In this document: in pieces, positions 24,369 through 33,477 of the stretch
Position numbering within the stretch: position 1 is the stretch's first letter
Layout of the letters: every line of letters starts with the position of its first letter
DNA from: Oscillospiraceae bacterium
GTDB lineage: Bacteria > Bacillota > Clostridia > Oscillospirales > Oscillospiraceae
Assembly (NCBI GenBank): GCA_017412765.1
Contig: JAFPWN010000040.1
Location: forward strand, 1 to 43,049
DNA: 43,049 bases
Reading direction: 5' to 3'
Translations under genes and position numbers: made by a program
Notes under the pieces: model-generated
Seen by the model: the letters and a program-made list of their open reading frames with translations, nothing else
Told to the model about the DNA's origin: nothing
The model's database searches: none

Positions 24369-26795
24369 ATGAAGCATCAGGATCTAATAAAGCAGATGAC
24401 TCTTGATGAAAAGTGCGAGATGCTTTCGGGCAAGGACTTCTGGCAGACCGTCAGCGTCAAGCGCCTCGGCATCGAGAGCGTCATGCTTTCCGACGGACCT
24501 CACGGCATCCGCAAGCAGGAGGGTGCCGGCGACCAGCTCGGTCTTAACGGCTCCGTTCCCGCGACCTGCTACCCCACGGCGGCGACTATGGCAAACTCCT
24601 GGGACCCCGAGCTCGGCGAGGAGCTTGGCCGTCACCTCGGAACCGAGGCGGCAAGTCAGGACGTCTCCGTTCTTCTCGGCCCCGGACTCAATATAAAGCG
24701 CAACCCGTTCTGCGGCAGAAACTTTGAGTACTTCTCCGAGGACCCGTATCTTGCCGGAAAGATGGCGGCCGGCTACATACGCGGTATTCAGGAGAAGGGC
24801 ATTTCCGCCTGCCCGAAGCACTTTGCTGCGAATAATACGGAGCTGAGACGAATGGCGTCCAACTCCGTTATGGACGAGCGCACTCTCCGCGAGATCTATC
24901 TCACAAACTTTGAGATAGCGGTCCGCGAGGGTCATCCGAAGAGCATAATGAGCTCCTACAATATGGTAAACGGCGTTTACGCGAACGAGAACGAGCATCT
25001 ACTGCAGCACATTCTCCGCAATACGTGGGGCTTTGACGGCTTCGTAGTATCCGACTGGGGCGCCTGCAACGACTTTACTGACGGCGTCCGCGCCGGAAGC
25101 CACCTTGAGATGCCGACAACCGGCGGCGACAGCCCAAATCAGCTCAAGGCTGCTATCTATGAGGGACGCATTTCCGAGGAAGAGGTCGACAAGCGCGTTG
25201 ACGAGCTGCTGGACGTAGTTCTTGCAGTCCGCGCCGCAGCGGATAAGTACAAGGGCAAGCCCTTTAACGTTGAGGAGCACCATAAGTTCGCCGAGAAGGC
25301 ATCAGAGCAGTCCATCGTCCTCCTCCGCAACGAGGATAACATCCTTCCGCTCAAAAAGGGGTCGAAGGTCGCCGTTATCGGCGAGTTTGCGCAGAAGGCG
25401 CGCTACCAGGGCGCAGGCTCCTCCGTAGTAAACTGCACGAAGCTCGACCACACGATGGACGTTATAAAGAACTTCGACTTCAATGTAGTCGGCTTCGAGC
25501 CGGGCTACCCGCGCCACGGCGCGACCGATCAGACCATGATCGGCAAGGCTGTCGAGCTTGCCAAGAAGGCGGAGTACGTCCTTCTCTATATGGGACTCGA
25601 CGAGATAAGCGAGTCCGAGGGTCTTGACAGAAGCACGCTTAAGATTCCGCAGTGCCAGGTAGACCTGCTCAACGCCGTCGCGGGAGTAAACAAGAACGTC
25701 ATAATCGTTATGAGCGCTGGCTCCTCCGTTGAGATGCCGTGGCTCGATAAGTGCAAGGCGCTCGTACACGGCTACCTCTGCGGTCAGGCAGGCGCCGGCG
25801 CGGTGCTCAAGGTCATTCTCGGCGATGTCAACCCCTCCGGAAAGCTCTCTGAGAGCTATCCCATCAAGTACGAGGATTGCTCAAGCGCGCCGTACTTCCC
25901 GGCAAAGGAGCGAAGTGTAGAGTACCGCGAGGGACTTTACGTCGGCTATCGCTACTATGACAGCGCGAATGTGCCCGTTCTCTTCCCGTTCGGCTTCGGC
26001 ATGAGCTACACTACCTTTGAGTATTCCGACATCAAGGCGGACGAGAAGAAGGTCACCTTCAAGCTCACAAACACTGGCAAGATGGACGGCGCCGAGGTCG
26101 CCGAGCTTTACGTTCACGCTGTTAATCCGAGTGTCTACCGCCCGAAGAAGGAGCTCAAGGGCTTCAAAAAGGTCTTCCTCAAGGCAGGCGAGACGAAGGA
26201 GGTCACCATCGAGCTTGACGATAAGGCGTACAGATACTGGAACGACGTATCAAAGAAGTTTGAGATCGACGGCGGCGAGTACGAGCTTATGGTCGGCGCC
26301 TCCGTTGAGGACATCAAGCTCACGGCGAAGGTGCAGGTAAAGGGCACCGACGCGCCGAAGTGCGAGGACGCGGCGAAGCTTCCGAGCTATTATTCTGCCA
26401 ACATCAAGAACGTCTCCGACGCTGAGTTTGAGCAGCTTCTCGGACACGATATTCCCGACGGCAAGTGGGCGGGAACGATCCAGGCAAACGACGCCATCGC
26501 CCAGCTCTATTACGCAAAGAGCCTCAAGACCCGCTTTGTCTGGTGGGTAATGGACGCGATGCTCAAAAAGAGCATCGAAAAGGGCGAGCCGGACCTCAAC
26601 ATCACGTTCATCTACAATATGCCCATCCGCGCGATTGGAAAGATGGCGGGCGGCATGATGAGCCAGAAGATGTGCGACGGTATTCTCGACATCGTAAACG
26701 GCCACGGAATCGCGTTCTGCAAGGGTCTCGGCAAGATAATCGGCGGCTTCATCAGCCAGTCCGGCGTGCTCAAAAAGCACAATTCGATGGAATAA
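24369..26795 (+). CDS. GH3 beta-glucosidase
   Basis: 808 residues from ATG 24369 (GGAGGG upstream). Cleaves terminal beta-D-glucosyl or related units of short oligosaccharides, by retention. Domains: TIM barrel about 1-300 with the nucleophile Asp229 in GFVVSDWGAC and KHFAANN at 150-156; the alpha/beta sandwich with acid/base Glu417 in SESEGLDRSTL; a fibronectin-III-like domain about 560-660; then an extra C-terminal part of about 145 residues with amphipathic helices (NMPIRAIGKMAGGMMSQKM), seen in some clostridial GH3 enzymes. No signal peptide, so it probably acts on imported oligosaccharides in the cytoplasm. A small membrane-protein gene follows directly. Confidence 0.94.
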   Translation: MKHQDLIKQMTLDEKCEMLSGKDFWQTVSVKRLGIESVMLSDGPHGIRKQEGAGDQLGLNGSVPATCYPTAATMANSWDPELGEELGRHLGTEAASQDVSVLLGPGLNIKRNPFCGRNFEYFSEDPYLAGKMAAGYIRGIQEKGISACPKHFAANNTELRRMASNSVMDERTLREIYLTNFEIAVREGHPKSIMSSYNMVNGVYANENEHLLQHILRNTWGFDGFVVSDWGACNDFTDGVRAGSHLEMPTTGGDSPNQLKAAIYEGRISEEEVDKRVDELLDVVLAVRAAADKYKGKPFNVEEHHKFAEKASEQSIVLLRNEDNILPLKKGSKVAVIGEFAQKARYQGAGSSVVNCTKLDHTMDVIKNFDFNVVGFEPGYPRHGATDQTMIGKAVELAKKAEYVLLYMGLDEISESEGLDRSTLKIPQCQVDLLNAVAGVNKNVIIVMSAGSSVEMPWLDKCKALVHGYLCGQAGAGAVLKVILGDVNPSGKLSESYPIKYEDCSSAPYFPAKERSVEYREGLYVGYRYYDSANVPVLFPFGFGMSYTTFEYSDIKADEKKVTFKLTNTGKMDGAEVAELYVHAVNPSVYRPKKELKGFKKVFLKAGETKEVTIELDDKAYRYWNDVSKKFEIDGGEYELMVGASVEDIKLTAKVQVKGTDAPKCEDAAKLPSYYSANIKNVSDAEFEQLLGHDIPDGKWAGTIQANDAIAQLYYAKSLKTRFVWWVMDAMLKKSIEKGEPDLNITFIYNMPIRAIGKMAGGMMSQKMCDGILDIVNGHGIAFCKGLGKIIGGFISQSGVLKKHNSME

Positions 26796-26808
26796 GGAGG
26801 GCGCAGAA

Positions 26809-26982
26809 ATGAAAAACGCAAACGGAATCAACCCCATCATCGCAATTCTTCTGACGCTCTGCGTCTGCGCGCTGTGCGTAGTGTTCTTCATCACCCGCCA
26901 CCCGGTATGGGGCACGATCTTCGCCCTCATTACCCTTGACTTCGCGGCTGACGTGGTGCTGAGCCTCACGCCGAGAAAGTAA
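26809..26982 (+). CDS. Small membrane protein, 57 residues
   Basis: ATG 26809 follows AAGGAGG by 9 bp and lies 13 bp after the GH3 stop, so it is co-transcribed. The product has two hydrophobic segments (PIIAILLTLCVCALCVVFFI and GTIFALITLDFAADVVL) linked by TRHPVW, with a short basic C-terminus TPRK. It is too short for many gene callers. Codon use is like the neighbours. No family recognised. Confidence 0.7.
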   Translation: MKNANGINPIIAILLTLCVCALCVVFFITRHPVWGTIFALITLDFAADVVLSLTPRK

Positions 26983-26992
26983 AAAATCGTAC

Positions 26993-27034
26993 AAAAATCC
27001 CACGGCTTTCATTTCGCGCCGTGGGATTTTTTTA
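26993..27034. terminator. Bidirectional terminator between GH3 operon and deacetylase gene
   Basis: AAAAATCCCACGGC (26993-27006) pairs with GCCGTGGGATTTTT (27018-27031), 14 bp, T-run on both strands. Confidence 0.93.
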
Positions 27035-28936
27035 TTGCGGTTTGAAGCTGTAATAAACCGTTCCGTTTTCAAGCTCGTAGCCCCGGCACTCTGCCATTTC
27101 ACTGACGGTGACGAGCTGATAGCCGTTTTCAATGAGCCACGGGATAGCCTTCACGCAGGCGCGGTAGGTCGGCTCGTGGATAGAGTGCATAAGCACTATC
27201 GCGCCGTCAAAGGAGCCGTCGACTATCTTTTTGTAAACCGCGTCGGCGTTGCGGCTCTGCCAGTCGAGTGTATCGATAGTCCAGTAGATGAGCGGTCTGT
27301 CTACTGCCTCTCGCACCTTAGCGTTTGAGTTGCCGTATGGCGCGCGGACGACAGTCGCCTTGTGACCGAGCTTTTCTTCAATAATCGCGTCGGTGTCGGA
27401 AATCTGAGCTTTCACCTTCTCCTGAGAGAGAGAGTTGAGATTCGGGTGACTGTAAGTGTGATTTCCCACCTCGCAGCCAAGCTCTTCCATGCGCTCGAGA
27501 AACTGCGGATTTGCCTTCAGCATATTGCCGCACTCGAAGAAGGTCGCAACCGCGCCGTACTGCTCAAGGAGATCGAGGAATTTCGGCGTGAGCGAGCGGC
27601 TCGGGCCGTCGTCAAAGGTGATGGCGATCATCTTCTTGGTGGGGTCAAGACCGCGCGGATAGAGAAGCTCAGGCCAGTGCTCTGCGCCGAAGTCGCGCAG
27701 GCTGACTGTGCCGCTCCAATACCAGTCGAAAACCGTTTTGAGCGAGCTTGAGCCGCGCTGAGTCAGACCGACAAAATTGCCCATCGCGTCCACAACGGGT
27801 CTTGCGGCTCTGACGGAGTAGGGGAAAGCGCCGTCGTATTCCTCGCTTGATGCGATGGAGGAGAGGATATAGACGTTTTCGGTCTCCGGTTCGACCGGCT
27901 CCTCAAAATGCGGATGGACTTCTTCAGTATAGTAGGAAAGGCAAACTATGCCGCTCGGCTCATCGTAGAAGTTAATACCGTAGACTTCGGTCTCCGCGCC
28001 TCCGTAGGTGAACGTGATCCTCGCGGCGCCGTAAATATCGTCATACGCTGCAAGTGCGACGTTGTCGCCGGTAAAAACACCGTGGACCGTTCGCAGAAGC
28101 TCACCTGCGCGGTCATATACGTTGACCGCAAAGAGCTTGTCGCAGTTCTGCTCGTATACCTCGTCGGCGGTGAGAAGCGACTCGTCGGCAGAGCCGACAA
28201 TCTCACTGAGACCGGCGGTTTCGACAGCCTCGGCTGTGACCTTTCCGGTGATGAGAAGACTCTCTACGATAGGCTCCTCACTGCCCTTGACAGAGCCGCC
28301 GAGAAGCGCGTATATCGCCTGCGCCGCGTCGCCGCGGGTGATGCTCTCACCCTCGACCTCGCTTATTACGCCCTTTTCGAGGGCAAAATCGTAAGCGTCA
28401 GCGAAGTAAAAGTCGCCCTCGTAGCCGAGCGCGCGCAGAAGCATAGTAGCGTATTCGCCGGTAGTGATATTATAGATTGAGCCGAGCTTATCCGAGGAAA
28501 CGCCCTTCGTTATCCCTCGCGCATAAGCGTAGTTTACGGCGCCCTCCGCCCACGGATCCACGTCGGTAAACGGAGAAACGGGGTACGCCTCGTCGCCTGC
28601 GTCGTCGTGACCGAGGGCGCGGACGATGAGCACGAGCGCGGTCTCACGGCTGAGCGGCTCGTCGAGCAGGTAATCCACTGTGCCGTCGTCAAGCAGCGCG
28701 CCCTTCATGATACCGAGAGCGTTCAGCTTCTCAGCTGCATCGGACTTCGTTATCACGCGCTTGAGAGGCGCTGACGCGGTGTTTGCGAGGCTCTGAGCCC
28801 CTATGGGAGGCGCGGTCTCCCGTACTATCTCCGGCACAGGCTGGGGCGCTGGCTCCTCCGGCGTTTCGGCGGTGCCGACAGCACAGCCGGAGAGGAGAAG
28901 CGCGGTTATAAGGATAAAAAGAAAAAGCTTTTTCAT
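27032..28936 (-). CDS. Lipoprotein with SLH repeats and a NodB polysaccharide deacetylase domain
   Basis: 634 residues from ATG 28936 (nine codons inside the longest frame; GGAG 7 bp upstream). Lipoprotein signal MKKLFLFILITALLLSGC with Cys18. Residues about 55-235 hold SLH-type repeats (KLNALGIMKGALLDDG, SPFTDVDPWAEGAVNYAYAR, YATMLLRALGYEG). About 240-425 is an unrecognised middle region. From about 430 a NodB/CE4 domain: ITFDDGPS with the metal-binding and catalytic Asp pair, GNHTYSHPNL with the two metal His, RAPYGNSNAK and VLMHSI. It should de-N-acetylate a surface polysaccharide or peptidoglycan outside the cell. Lipid anchor plus SLH repeats is an unusual double attachment. Confidence 0.9.
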   Translation of the reverse strand: MKKLFLFILITALLLSGCAVGTAETPEEPAPQPVPEIVRETAPPIGAQSLANTASAPLKRVITKSDAAEKLNALGIMKGALLDDGTVDYLLDEPLSRETALVLIVRALGHDDAGDEAYPVSPFTDVDPWAEGAVNYAYARGITKGVSSDKLGSIYNITTGEYATMLLRALGYEGDFYFADAYDFALEKGVISEVEGESITRGDAAQAIYALLGGSVKGSEEPIVESLLITGKVTAEAVETAGLSEIVGSADESLLTADEVYEQNCDKLFAVNVYDRAGELLRTVHGVFTGDNVALAAYDDIYGAARITFTYGGAETEVYGINFYDEPSGIVCLSYYTEEVHPHFEEPVEPETENVYILSSIASSEEYDGAFPYSVRAARPVVDAMGNFVGLTQRGSSSLKTVFDWYWSGTVSLRDFGAEHWPELLYPRGLDPTKKMIAITFDDGPSRSLTPKFLDLLEQYGAVATFFECGNMLKANPQFLERMEELGCEVGNHTYSHPNLNSLSQEKVKAQISDTDAIIEEKLGHKATVVRAPYGNSNAKVREAVDRPLIYWTIDTLDWQSRNADAVYKKIVDGSFDGAIVLMHSIHEPTYRACVKAIPWLIENGYQLVTVSEMAECRGYELENGTVYYSFKPQ

Positions 28937-28969
28937 TTCATGGCTCCAAAAAGTTGATCTCAACTCTCT

Positions 28970-28997
28970 ATTCTAACATAAAATTCATTTTTTTCAA
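28970..28997 (-). promoter_or_regulatory. Promoter of the deacetylase gene
   Basis: On the minus strand TTGAAA (28997-28992), 16 bp, TAGAAT (28975-28970). Confidence 0.55.
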
Positions 28998-29176
28998 TCA
29001 TTTATGCTGTTTTTCTCGCTTTTTATATGTTATACTGATCTCTGAATAAAAGCATTAACCGAGCGCGCCGTTTTTTTCGCGTCAGACGAGACGTCCGGCG
29101 CAGACAAAAGGCAAGTGCGAACAAATGATTTTGATTAGGGATCAGTATTATAATCCACTGGTAGAGAAGGTGAAAA

Positions 29177-30277
29177 ATGAAAAACAAAGGTTTTCTTTCA
29201 AGATACGTGACTATGGCGATGGTGCCCATCGCGTTTGCGGCGCTCTACTGGCTCTTCTCGCGCTCGACCGAAATGGCGGAGAAGGGAGTGGCGCTGTTCT
29301 CACGTCCGGCGCGCGATTTTCTCGGAACGCTGTCATCACTGATACCGATTTCGGCGGCTGAGATACTGTGCGCCGCGGGTATATTATATGTAGCTGTATT
29401 TCTCGTTCGCACAGTGGTGCAGATTTTTCGCGGAAAATTCGTCGAGATCCTCAAGCGCGCGCTGATACTTGTTCTTATCTGCGCATACCTCGGCGCGGGG
29501 TACCTTTGCCTTTGGGGAATAGACTATCGCACGCGCTCTTTTCGGGAGCGCGAGGCGCTCGGGGGCGGCATAAGCAAGGAGGAGCTGTATAAGGCGGCGG
29601 AGATTTTCGTCGACAGGGCGAATGCGCTTGCCGACTCTGTCGAGCGCGGCGAGTCCGGCTCGTTTTCAGGCAGCGCGGAGGAGATACTCAGACTCGCGCC
29701 GGACGTTTACGGCGCGGTGCAGGCGAGGTTTTCTTCTCTCTCAGGCGCTCTCAGAGCGCCGAAAGCGATGATGTTCTCCGATTTTATGAGCGCGACGGGC
29801 TTTACCGGCATATTCTTCCCGTACACTGGCGAGTCTAACGTGAACGTCGCCCAGCCGGCGATCTTCGTGCCGATGACAGCCGCGCATGAGCTTGCGCACC
29901 AGCTCGGCGTTACCGATGAGGACGCCTGCAACGCGATCGGCGTCAGCGCCTGCGTTACAAGCGGCGACGATACCTACCGGTATTCCGGATACTTAAACGG
30001 CAGCATCTATCTTCTGAACGCGCTTTACGCAGCGGACAGCGAGAAGTATGCCGAGCTTCGCGGCAGAGTGACCGGCTCGATGGCGCGCGATTTTGCGGAG
30101 AACAGCGCATATTGGGACTCCGTGCGCTCCTCAAAGCCGGCGCAGATAGCCACCGACGCGATGGAGCAGGTCTACGACGCCTATCTCAAGGCAAACGGCG
30201 TTGAGAGCGGCTTCAAGAGCTACGGCGAGTGCGTGGACATCATCGTGAAGCTCTATAACGAGGGATTTTATAAATAA
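29177..30277 (+). CDS. DUF3810 membrane protein with HExxH metalloprotease motif
   Basis: 366 residues. Three hydrophobic segments in the first ~115 residues (MAMVPIAFAALYWLF, SAAEILCAAGILYVAVFLV, ALILVLICAYLGAGYLCLW), then an outer or cytoplasmic domain with HELAHQ at 237-242 (His237, Glu238, His241), the zinc-protease signature, and a third-ligand candidate Glu in VTDEDACNAIG. This architecture is that of DUF3810, a group of uncharacterised membrane peptidases. AGAAGGTG precedes the ATG. The substrate is unknown. The upstream 28998-29176 holds weak promoter-like elements (TGTTATACT at 29028-29036) and a GC-rich inverted repeat, otherwise nothing. Confidence 0.85.
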   Translation: MKNKGFLSRYVTMAMVPIAFAALYWLFSRSTEMAEKGVALFSRPARDFLGTLSSLIPISAAEILCAAGILYVAVFLVRTVVQIFRGKFVEILKRALILVLICAYLGAGYLCLWGIDYRTRSFREREALGGGISKEELYKAAEIFVDRANALADSVERGESGSFSGSAEEILRLAPDVYGAVQARFSSLSGALRAPKAMMFSDFMSATGFTGIFFPYTGESNVNVAQPAIFVPMTAAHELAHQLGVTDEDACNAIGVSACVTSGDDTYRYSGYLNGSIYLLNALYAADSEKYAELRGRVTGSMARDFAENSAYWDSVRSSKPAQIATDAMEQVYDAYLKANGVESGFKSYGECVDIIVKLYNEGFYK

Positions 30278-30303
30278 AAAGGAGAGGGGCGCCTCTCCTT
30301 TAT
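30278..30303. terminator. Bidirectional terminator after the DUF3810 gene
   Basis: AAAGGAGAGG/CCTCTCCTTT with a GGCG loop (30278-30301); the right arm includes the stop of the phosphoesterase gene on the minus strand. Confidence 0.8.
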
Positions 30304-30845
30304 ATTATATAGGTGTTGTACTCCTCGCCTCCGAGAGTTCTGAAATGAAAAACTCCGCTCTCAAAAACGATGTATCCCCGGGGCGAGCCGGATTTCGGAA
30401 TAGATACGGAGCCGGGATTTATGTAAACTGCACCGCAGCCGAGCTTTTCGCAGGCGGATATATGCGTGTGTCCGCAGAGGAGAACGTCGCCGGGCTTCAG
30501 AGGGGGCAGCTTTTCTCTGCTCCAGAGATGGCCGTGCGTTGCGAAAATCGTTCTGTTTCCCTCAAAAATCAGGGCATATTCCGCCATAACCGGGAAATTA
30601 AGCACCATCTGATCGACCTCGGCTTCGCAGTTTCCGCGCACAGAGGAAATGATATCGGCTCTCTCGTTCAAAAGCGCGATGACCTCCTTCGGGGCATATC
30701 CCTCGGGCAGATCGTTGCGCGGGCCGTGGTAGATTATGTCACCCAACAGCAGCATCCTGTCCGCCTCTTCGCGGTCGAAGGCGGAGAGCAGCTCGCGGCA
30801 GTATTTTGCCGAGCCGTGGATATCTGAGGCGATAAAAAGCTTCAT
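30300..30845 (-). CDS. YfcE-type metallophosphoesterase
   Basis: 181 residues. Start ATG 30845 chosen because it overlaps the stop of the upstream gene as ATGA; the frame is open further upstream but that part is read in another frame by the aminotransferase gene. Metal-binding motifs of calcineurin-like phosphoesterases: FIASDIHGS (DxH) at 4-12, LLGDIIYHGP (GD), VRGNCEAE (GNC/H), ATHGH and CGHTH. YfcE-type enzymes hydrolyse phosphodiesters, with unsettled natural substrates. Confidence 0.9.
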   Translation of the reverse strand: MKLFIASDIHGSAKYCRELLSAFDREEADRMLLLGDIIYHGPRNDLPEGYAPKEVIALLNERADIISSVRGNCEAEVDQMVLNFPVMAEYALIFEGNRTIFATHGHLWSREKLPPLKPGDVLLCGHTHISACEKLGCGAVYINPGSVSIPKSGSPRGYIVFESGVFHFRTLGGEEYNTYII

Positions 30846-32014
30846 CCCCGCACCGCCCTTCTGAGCCTCTCGAGCGCCTCGGCGAGCGTTTTTCTCGTGC
30901 AGGCGAGCACTACGCGCTGATACTGCCCGCCGCACTCTCCGAAGATACTGCCCGCGTCGAGCCACAGCTTCGCCCTGTTCAGAACGAGCGCGTCGAGCTC
31001 TTTGGGGGAAAGACCGAGCGCGGAGAAGTCGAGCCAGGCAAAATACGTCCCCTCCGGCTCGACGAGCCGAACTTCGGGGAGGTATTCCCTGAGGTAATCG
31101 CGGAGAAAATCGAGGTTTGCGCGCATATAAGTCTTGACCTCACGGAGCCATTCCTCGCCGCCGGTGTAAGCCGCCTGTGCGGCGACGAGCCCCATTTTGT
31201 TGACTCCGCCGAAGCCGTTTTTGCTCAGCTCGCGCTCAAAGCTCTCTCTCGCGCTTTTATCGGGAATGAAGATGTTTGAGCAGCCCAGACCCGCGAGGTT
31301 GAAGCTCTTGGACGGAGCGGTGCATATCATAACGCGCTCGCGGTTTTCGGGGCAGACCGAGTCGAAAATCCGGTGAGTATGCCCGGGAAGCGTAAAGTCG
31401 CAGTGTATCTCGTCGGAAACCACGAAAACGCCGCGGCTGCGGCAAATACTTCCGAGAGTGCGGATCTCGTCCTTCGTCCAGACCCTGCCGACGGGATTGT
31501 GCGGCGAGCAGAAAATGAACATTTTTACGTTATTATCGACGATCTTACGCTCAATATCGCAAAAATCCATACGATAGCGCCCGTTTTCAATCACTAACTC
31601 GCTCTCAATCACGCGCCTGCCGTTTGCTTCCGCGACGTTTTTGAACGGATAATAAACCGGCGGGGTGATCATTACGGCGTCGCCGGCTTCGGTGAACGCG
31701 CGGACAGCGTTTGCTATGGCAAAAACGACGCCCGGGGTCTTTACGAGCCACTCGCGCTCCGCTTTCCACCCGAAAAAGCGCGAAAACCAGCCGATCACAG
31801 CGTCGGCGTAATCTTCCTTCACGTCGGAGTAGCCGTAGATCCCGTGATCTGCGGCGGCGCGCAGCGCGGCGTTCACGCAGTCAGGCGCGGGAAAATCCAT
31901 ATCCGCGACCCAGAGCGGGAGAACGCCCTCGGGCTTGCCGAACTCGCGGGCAAAGTCCCACTTTATGCTGAGAGTGCCGCGCCGGTCGATCTCTCTGTCA
32001 AAATCATAAGTCAT
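30842..32014 (-). CDS. MalY/PatB family PLP-dependent C-S beta-lyase (aminotransferase fold)
   Basis: 390 residues from ATG 32014 (AGGGTGAT upstream; the GTG at 32023 lies within that site). Fold-type I PLP enzyme: PLWVADMDFPAP near 33-44 as in MalY, SPHNPVGRVW near 170, SDEIHCDF near 200 (PLP-pyridine Asp) and Lys236 in TAPSKSFNLAGL. MalY/PatB proteins cleave cystathionine or other cysteine conjugates to thiol, pyruvate and ammonia. Translationally coupled (4-bp overlap) to the phosphoesterase. It has a strong promoter that shares its -35 hexamer with the divergent GT4 gene. Confidence 0.92.
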   Translation of the reverse strand: MTYDFDREIDRRGTLSIKWDFAREFGKPEGVLPLWVADMDFPAPDCVNAALRAAADHGIYGYSDVKEDYADAVIGWFSRFFGWKAEREWLVKTPGVVFAIANAVRAFTEAGDAVMITPPVYYPFKNVAEANGRRVIESELVIENGRYRMDFCDIERKIVDNNVKMFIFCSPHNPVGRVWTKDEIRTLGSICRSRGVFVVSDEIHCDFTLPGHTHRIFDSVCPENRERVMICTAPSKSFNLAGLGCSNIFIPDKSARESFERELSKNGFGGVNKMGLVAAQAAYTGGEEWLREVKTYMRANLDFLRDYLREYLPEVRLVEPEGTYFAWLDFSALGLSPKELDALVLNRAKLWLDAGSIFGECGGQYQRVVLACTRKTLAEALERLRRAVRG

Positions 32015-32031
32015 AGTTATCACCCTGAGAT

Positions 32032-32083
32032 ATTATACATTGTTTTAAGCGAAGTTGCAAATATTATCAATCTGTGGTACAAT
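32032..32083. promoter_or_regulatory. Two divergent promoters sharing one palindromic -35 hexamer
   Basis: TTGCAA at 32055-32060 is its own reverse complement. To the right, 17 bp then TACAAT (32078-32083) forms the GT4 promoter. To the left, on the minus strand, 17 bp then TATAAT (32037-32032) forms the MalY-type gene promoter. Polymerases on the two sides should exclude each other. Confidence 0.75.
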
Positions 32084-32114
32084 AAAATCGCAAATACTTT
32101 GGAGGTTTCGTAAA

Positions 32115-33473
32115 ATGAAAGTCCTGTTATTAAACGATTCTTTCCCGCCGGTGCTCGACGGCGTCGCCAACGTGCTCCTGAACTACGCCCACTACCTCAC
32201 CGAAGACTACGGCGCGGAGGTGATGGTCGGCACTCCGTACTACCCGGACGCTGATTATTCTTCCTATCCTTATAAAGTGGTCACATATCAGTCCTTCGAC
32301 ACCTCGTCCATCACGAACGGCTACCGCGCCGGCAACCCCTTTGCCTCGAAGGCGATCGCGGAGATGGCGGAATTCAAGCCGGACATTATCCACGTCCACT
32401 GTCCCGCGTCCGCGGCGGTCATCGCCCGCATACTGCGCGAGACCACCGGCGCTCCGCTCATTTTCACATATCACACGAAGTACGACATCGATATCCGCCG
32501 CGTTGTCAAGAACAAGCTCGTCGCAAACGAAACGATAAAGGCGATGGTCGGCGTTGTCGAGGCGGCAAACGAGGTCTGGGCTGTATCTGAGGGCGCCGGA
32601 AAGAGCCTTGAGGAGCTCGGCTTTGAGGGCGAATGGAGCGTCATGCCGAACGGCGTGGACTTCGAGCGCGGCAGGGTCGAGCCGGAGAAGGTCGCGGAGG
32701 CTACGCGCGATTACGATCTCGGAGAGAATATCCCGGTGTTCCTCTTTGTCGGCAGAATGATGACCTACAAGAATATCCCGCTTATCCTCGACGCGCTTAA
32801 AATGCTCGCCGACAGCGGGCGCGACTTCCGCGCGGTGTTCATCGGAAAAGGCCCCGACAAGGAGCTGATGGAGGAGAAGGCGAAGGACCTCGGCATCGCG
32901 GACAAGACGATCTTCACCGGCGCGATCTACGACCGCGACACGCTCCGCGCATGGAACACGAGAGCGGATCTCTTCCTGTTTCCCTCGACCTTTGACACGA
33001 ACGGGCTCGTGGTCCGCGAGGCTGCGGCGTGCGGACTCGGAAGCGTGCTCGTCAGAGGCTCCTGCGCTGCCGAGGGAGTTACGGACTATCGAAACGGCTT
33101 TCTTATCGACGAGAGCGCAGAATCGCTCTTCGAGCTTCTCAAAAAAGTCTCGGGCGACTTCGAGCTTATGCACAGCGTAGGCGAAAACGCCATGAACGAG
33201 CTTTATATGTCCTGGCGCGACTGCGTCGGCATAGCTTATCACCGCTATGAGAAGATCCTCACCGAAAAGAAGCTCGGAACGCTGCCGGTAAAGAAAAAGG
33301 ACGCCTCCGATCTTCTCCTTTTAATGACGGCTAAGACCATGGAGGAGCAGGAAAAGATGCGAAAATTCTTCATCGAGGTCAAGGACTTCTCTCTCGGCAT
33401 GATGGACAACCGGGCAGAGGAGATTTTTCCGAACGCCGAGCCATTCTGGAGAGATACGATAAGAAAAGAGTGA
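32115..33473 (+). CDS. Glycosyltransferase family 4
   Basis: 452 residues from ATG 32115 (GGAGG at 32101-32105). GT-B fold: N-terminal KVLLLNDSFPPVLDGVANVL, IIHVHCPASA and FTYHTKYDIDIRR; C-terminal SVMPNGVDFERG, FLFVGRMMTYKNIPLIL and the donor-site motif PSTFDTNGLVVREAAACG (E-x7-E type). It resembles glucosyltransferases that act on diacylglycerol, but the acceptor cannot be fixed. The last ~70 residues form an extra helical tail. It is followed after 4 bp by a GH13 glucosidase, so the pair likely acts on the same alpha-glucoside or is regulated together. Confidence 0.9.
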   Translation: MKVLLLNDSFPPVLDGVANVLLNYAHYLTEDYGAEVMVGTPYYPDADYSSYPYKVVTYQSFDTSSITNGYRAGNPFASKAIAEMAEFKPDIIHVHCPASAAVIARILRETTGAPLIFTYHTKYDIDIRRVVKNKLVANETIKAMVGVVEAANEVWAVSEGAGKSLEELGFEGEWSVMPNGVDFERGRVEPEKVAEATRDYDLGENIPVFLFVGRMMTYKNIPLILDALKMLADSGRDFRAVFIGKGPDKELMEEKAKDLGIADKTIFTGAIYDRDTLRAWNTRADLFLFPSTFDTNGLVVREAAACGLGSVLVRGSCAAEGVTDYRNGFLIDESAESLFELLKKVSGDFELMHSVGENAMNELYMSWRDCVGIAYHRYEKILTEKKLGTLPVKKKDASDLLLLMTAKTMEEQEKMRKFFIEVKDFSLGMMDNRAEEIFPNAEPFWRDTIRKE

Positions 33474-33477
33474 GAAT

